In this document: positions 33,032 to 36,461 of the stretch, piece by piece
Position numbering within the stretch: the stretch's first letter is position 1
Layout: each line of letters begins with the position of its first letter
NCBI GenBank assembly: GCA_003550565.1
Contig: PUKQ01000256.1
Location: 1-36,461 of the forward strand
DNA from: Syntrophomonadaceae bacterium
Lineage (GTDB): Bacteria > Bacillota > Dethiobacteria > DTU022 > PWGO01
Direction: 5' to 3'
DNA length: 36,461 nucleotides
Program-made: the position numbers and the translations under genes
Notes under the pieces: generated by a model
What the model was told of the DNA's origin: nothing
The model's input: only the letters and a program-made list of their open reading frames with translations
The model's database searches: none

Positions 33032-33772
33032 ATGAGTATAAAATTTTTGCCGGCAGACTTACATGTTCATACTATGGCCAGCGGCCACTCTTATAGCAGC
33101 TTGGAAGAAATATGTCGCTCAGCTGCTTCTAAAGGTTTAGAAATGATAGCTGTAACCGAACATGGCCCTGCTATGCCCGGAGGACCTCATATGTATTATT
33201 TTGGCAATTCCCAAGTATTGCCTTCATTTATCAATGGAGTGAGATTGCTCTTTGGCATAGAAGCTAATATTATCAACATGTATGGTGAGATAGATTTGCC
33301 GTCGAATTATTTGCAAAAACTTGATTTCGTCTGGGCGGGGCTGCATCCTCCTTGCATAGAATCGGGTGACCTTGAATTTAATACCTGTATGTTGATAAAA
33401 GCCTTGGAAAATCCTTATGTAGATGGAATAGTTCATCCTTGCAATCCTGAATTTCCTATAGATGTCGCACAGGTATTGCACAAGGCCAATAAAGAACAGA
33501 AATTAATTGAGATAAATAACAGCTCTGTTTTTGTAAGGCCGGGGAGCAGAGAAAACAGCAAAGAAATTGCATCGCTGGCTGCTAAATTAGGGAACAAGGT
33601 CATGGTGAACAGTGATGCTCATTTTTCCGGGGATGTAGGTAATGTGAAAGCTGCTTTGGAAATAACTGCGCAAGCTGGATTGTCGCTTGAACAAGTAATC
33701 AATGCCAATCCAGATTATGTATTAGAATTTAAAGAAAAACGGCATGATGTAAAAGTAAAAGTTTTGAAATAA
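33032..33772 (+). CDS. PHP-domain phosphatase, YcdX type
   Basis: A 246-residue cytosolic PHP-fold phosphatase. DLHVHTMASGHSYSSLEEI (His11, His13) starts the metal site; TEHGPAMPGGPHMYYF, IEANI, HPCNPEFPID and VNSDAHFSGDVG continue it. The pattern is that of E. coli YcdX, a trinuclear-zinc phosphatase with broad substrates. I choose ATG 33032, seven bases after AGGAGG, over ATG 33014 which lies before that site. Unlike the PHP protein at 3481 it has no membrane anchor. It precedes rapZ by 50 bases. Confidence 0.9.
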   Translation: MSIKFLPADLHVHTMASGHSYSSLEEICRSAASKGLEMIAVTEHGPAMPGGPHMYYFGNSQVLPSFINGVRLLFGIEANIINMYGEIDLPSNYLQKLDFVWAGLHPPCIESGDLEFNTCMLIKALENPYVDGIVHPCNPEFPIDVAQVLHKANKEQKLIEINNSSVFVRPGSRENSKEIASLAAKLGNKVMVNSDAHFSGDVGNVKAALEITAQAGLSLEQVINANPDYVLEFKEKRHDVKVKVLK

Positions 33773-33822
33773 TTATTATTTTTGTATGTGCAGAGGTTTT
33801 GTAGAAGGGAAGGGGTACTTAT

Positions 33823-34683
33823 ATGGAAGATATTCAATTTGTATTGATTACGGGGCTATCTGGAGCAGGTAAAAGCTTGGCTTTGGATTATTTTGAAGAT
33901 ATGGGTTATTTTTGCGTAGATAATTTACCTCCGGTATTAATTCCCAAATTTGCCGAAATGTGCATGCAGTCAGAAGGAAAGGTTAGCAAAGTTGCGCTGG
34001 TGTGTGATATTCGGGGACGTGATTTTTTTGACCAGCTTTTTGAAAGTCTTTCTGCTCTGGAATTTAAAGGTTTTCACTTTGAAATTCTATTTTTGGAAGC
34101 AACACGTGAGGAATTGGTACGCCGATATAAAGAAACGAGAAGGATGCACCCTTTAAAGGAAAATACTATTTTAGACTCTATTGATAAAGAAACATCGCTG
34201 CTAAGTGAAATAAGGGGTAAGGCAACCAATATTATCGACACTTCTTATCTTAACCCTCACCAATTTAAAGAAAAATTATCTTTACTTTATACGGGAAGTG
34301 AGCGGGGCAAATATTTGCAGGTAACTATTATATCTTTTGGTTATAAGTACCTGGTTCCTACGGATGCAGACCTGGTATTTGACGTTAGGTTTCTGCCTAA
34401 TCCGCATTATGTAGAACAACTGCAGCCTTTAACAGGGGAGAATACTCAGGTTAAAGAATATGTATGGAAATGGCCGGTTACAGGCAATTTTTTTGAAAAA
34501 ATTGAGGACCTTTTAATGTTTCTTCTTCCCCATTATGTGCGGGAAGGAAAAAGCCATTTAATTATTGCTATTGGATGTACAGGAGGCAAGCATCGCGCTG
34601 TAGTTATTGCCAATGAATTATTTCGACTGTTGCAAGACGAAGGTTATTCTCCGGGGATTGAACACAGGGATATAAACAAATAA
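33823..34683 (+). CDS. rapZ: RapZ-family nucleotide-binding protein (YvcJ)
   Basis: A 286-residue protein with Walker A GLSGAGKSLA (11-20) in the N-terminal ATPase-like domain and the C-terminal GCTGGKHRAV signature. RapZ in E. coli is the RNase adaptor that directs GlmZ and GlmY sRNA decay; in Bacillus the homologue YvcJ hydrolyses GTP/ATP and affects competence, so the molecular job in Firmicutes is less settled. ATG 33823 has AAGGGG about eight bases upstream. It is 22 bases from whiA. In most Firmicutes yvcK lies between these two; here it does not. Confidence 0.95.
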   Translation: MEDIQFVLITGLSGAGKSLALDYFEDMGYFCVDNLPPVLIPKFAEMCMQSEGKVSKVALVCDIRGRDFFDQLFESLSALEFKGFHFEILFLEATREELVRRYKETRRMHPLKENTILDSIDKETSLLSEIRGKATNIIDTSYLNPHQFKEKLSLLYTGSERGKYLQVTIISFGYKYLVPTDADLVFDVRFLPNPHYVEQLQPLTGENTQVKEYVWKWPVTGNFFEKIEDLLMFLLPHYVREGKSHLIIAIGCTGGKHRAVVIANELFRLLQDEGYSPGIEHRDINK

Positions 34684-34705
34684 TTTGAATAAACAGGTGT
34701 AAGGT

Positions 34706-35659
34706 ATGAGTATTAAAAGTTCTTCTTATACTAAAAAAGTAAAAAATGAATTAGTGCAGATGGAAAATGAAAAGTTTTGTTGTCGCTGGGCAGAATTGGC
34801 AGCCATTATCCATTTAAGGGGTTATATAATACTGCAGAGAAAAGTACCTGTCTTAACCATTATCATGGATAGCAATTCGGTAGCGCGTTATGTTTTTAAA
34901 TTGCTAAAAGAATTGGCGGTGACTTATCCCAAGATTTTGCATCGTCAAAGTGAGAATACTCTTCATGATTATTTCATCATCAAAATTGAGGAAGAAGTAG
35001 TTCTAAAGGAAATATTTCAGCGATTGGAAATTAAAAATGAGCATAATTGGGTAAATATGCCCGGTGTAAGCGAAAAGTTGGTTAATAATAATTGCTGCCG
35101 CCGAAGTTATTTAAGGGGAAGTTTTTTAGCCGGGGGATCCATAAATTCTCCTGAATCTGCTTATCATTTGGAAATACTTGCAGAATATGAAACGTATGCC
35201 CAAATAATAGTTGATCTACTGCAGGGGTTTGAGATCAAAGCTTCATTGCGCAGGCGGGAAAATGGTTACTATGTTTATCTCAAAAGTGCTGAAGGTATTA
35301 TGGAATTCTTGCGGGTTATAAAAGCTTATCCGGCCTTACTATATATGGAAGAAAAGAGAGTTATAAAAAGTTTAAAGAATCATACCAATCGTTTGGTTAA
35401 TTGTGATACGGCTAACCTTGATAAAATAAGCAAAGCTGCGCATCAACAGTTGAACTCAATTGAAACCATCGAACAGTTATCCGGTTTAAGCAAGCTTCCC
35501 CTAACTTTACAAACAGCAGCGAAAACAAGGCGCAAATATCCTGAAGCTTCTCTTAAAGAGTTGGCAGAATTGAACCAACCACCTTTAAGTAAATCTGGGA
35601 TGAATTACCGCCTGAAAAGAATAAACCAGATTGCTTATCAATTAAAAAATAAGACCTAA
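34706..35659 (+). CDS. whiA: DNA-binding protein WhiA
   Basis: A 317-residue WhiA (YvcL) protein: a LAGLIDADG-endonuclease-like N-terminal and middle domain (CCRRSYLRGSFLAGGSINSP is the hallmark around residues 130-150) with the catalytic acidic residues lost as in the family, and a C-terminal helix-turn-helix (LPLTLQTAAKTRRKYPEASLKELAELNQPPLSKSGMNYRLKRI). It is a chromosome-linked factor affecting division and sporulation; in Streptomyces it is a sporulation activator. CAGGTG lies upstream of ATG 34706. pgk begins 16 bases after its stop, so rapZ, whiA and pgk are probably co-transcribed. Confidence 0.96.
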   Translation: MSIKSSSYTKKVKNELVQMENEKFCCRWAELAAIIHLRGYIILQRKVPVLTIIMDSNSVARYVFKLLKELAVTYPKILHRQSENTLHDYFIIKIEEEVVLKEIFQRLEIKNEHNWVNMPGVSEKLVNNNCCRRSYLRGSFLAGGSINSPESAYHLEILAEYETYAQIIVDLLQGFEIKASLRRRENGYYVYLKSAEGIMEFLRVIKAYPALLYMEEKRVIKSLKNHTNRLVNCDTANLDKISKAAHQQLNSIETIEQLSGLSKLPLTLQTAAKTRRKYPEASLKELAELNQPPLSKSGMNYRLKRINQIAYQLKNKT

Positions 35660-35675
35660 AAAGAGGTGATATATA

Positions 35676-36461
35676 TTGCAAAAACTCACGGTGAAAGATG
35701 TTCCGGTGAATGATAAGCGGGTACTGGTACGCGTTGATTTTAACGTGCCTCTGGAAAATGGAAAAGTGGTTGATGATGCCAGAATTAGAGCATCTCTTCC
35801 TACTATTCTTTATCTGGTGCAAAGTGGAGCCCGTGTAATTTTAATATCTCATCTGGGAAGGCCTAAGGGGCAAATAGTAGAAAGTTTACGCCTGGATGCA
35901 GTTTCCCTGTGCCTTACTGATCTTTTGGGGCAAACTGTGAAGAAAGTTGATCAGGTAGTAGGCAAAGAAGTAGAAAAAAGCGTTTCTGAGCTGGGAAAAG
36001 GTGAAGTTATGTTATTGGAAAATGTGCGCTTCGAGCCCGGGGAAGAAAAAAACGATGCAGAGTTAGCCCAAAAACTGGCTGATTTGGCGGATATATTCGT
36101 TAACGATGCTTTTGGAGCGGTACATCGCGCCCATGCTTCTACAGAAGGAGTGGCTAATTTATTGCCGGCTGTGGCCGGATTTTTGCTGGAAAAAGAAGTA
36201 AATGAGCTTCAACATTGCTTGCATAATCCAGAAAGGCCTTTTACAGCCATCTTTGGCGGCGCCAAGGTTTCAGATAAAATAGGAGTTATCCGCAAATTTT
36301 TGGATTTGGCGGATCATATAATTATTGGAGGGGGGATGGCAAATACATTTTTAGTAGCTAAAGGCTATGATATGGCTTCTTCTTTTTATGAGCGTTTGCA
36401 GGTGGATTTAGCCGTAGAGTTACTTGAATATGCCGAGAAGTGCGGCAGCATTATATCTTTA
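35676..36461 (+). CDS. pgk: Phosphoglycerate kinase, N-terminal part (runs off the window)
   Basis: An open frame from TTG 35676 to the last base with no stop, 262 codons of an enzyme that normally has about 395. It transfers phosphate between 1,3-bisphosphoglycerate and ADP in glycolysis. The substrate-binding N-terminal domain is recognisable: RVDFNVPLENGKVVDDARI, SHLGRPKG, ENVRFEPGEEKND, NDAFGAVHRAHAST, GGAKVSDKIGV and GGGMANTFL. The site AGAGGTGAT precedes the TTG by five bases. Usually gapA comes directly before pgk; here whiA does. Confidence 0.95.
   Translation, partial: MQKLTVKDVPVNDKRVLVRVDFNVPLENGKVVDDARIRASLPTILYLVQSGARVILISHLGRPKGQIVESLRLDAVSLCLTDLLGQTVKKVDQVVGKEVEKSVSELGKGEVMLLENVRFEPGEEKNDAELAQKLADLADIFVNDAFGAVHRAHASTEGVANLLPAVAGFLLEKEVNELQHCLHNPERPFTAIFGGAKVSDKIGVIRKFLDLADHIIIGGGMANTFLVAKGYDMASSFYERLQVDLAVELLEYAEKCGSIISL

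Noticed and set aside
1-36461. tRNA, rRNA, CRISPR arrays, complete insertion sequences or prophage
   Set aside because: No cloverleaf, repeat-spacer series, transposase or phage gene could be recognised anywhere in the window.

Overview
The window reads as a bacterial chromosome segment from the Firmicutes, most likely class Clostridia. Several gene runs are characteristic of that group: hpf / secA / prfB, ftsE / ftsX / M23 peptidase / S41 protease / MinJ-like protein / uvrB / uvrA / uvrC, and rapZ / whiA / pgk. Shine-Dalgarno sites are strong and TTG or GTG starts are common. A CooC-type nickel ATPase suggests an anaerobe with a nickel CO dehydrogenase. Exported and envelope proteins are very rich in Glu/Asp, which hints at a haloalkaliphile. 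These lineage and lifestyle statements are inferences; there is no rRNA in the window.

Layout. 1-2184: 3' part of a penicillin-acylase-family hydrolase. 2325-2902 (minus): a PerR-like repressor followed by a small TTG-started rubredoxin-like protein. 2903-3480: the only long gene-free stretch, AT-rich, holding a 29-bp inverted repeat pair with cre-like cores, facing promoters and PerR-box-like palindromes. 3481-4554: membrane-anchored PHP protein. 4639-5964 (minus): GPH-type sugar symporter. 6195-9359: MoxR ATPase, VWA/CoxE-like protein and CooC. 9560-11462: a phosphoribosyltransferase, fabZ and comF. 11632-18181: cold-shock protein, hpf, an unrecognised two-part protein, an unusually long secA, and prfB with its programmed +1 frameshift. 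18375-19367: solitary ilvC behind a structured leader. 19553-25246: ftsE-ftsX with an EnvC/PcsB-like M23 hydrolase, a CtpB-like protease and a MinJ-like PDZ membrane protein. 25376-32116: uvrB-uvrA-uvrC. 32175-36461: HAD phosphatase, YcdX-type PHP phosphatase, rapZ, whiA and the 5' part of pgk, with no yvcK between rapZ and whiA and no gapA before pgk.

How the genes work together. FtsEX probably gates the M23 hydrolase during division, and the MinJ-like protein may help place the septum. UvrB-A-C forms a complete nucleotide-excision repair set. HPF, SecA and RF2 cover ribosome hibernation, secretion and termination. MoxR, VWA and CooC look like a metalloenzyme maturation unit, probably for a CO dehydrogenase encoded elsewhere. 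The most unusual places are the inverted-repeat element at 3001-3200, the MoxR-VWA-CooC unit, the SecA insertion, the ilvC leader and the unknown protein at 12573-13682.
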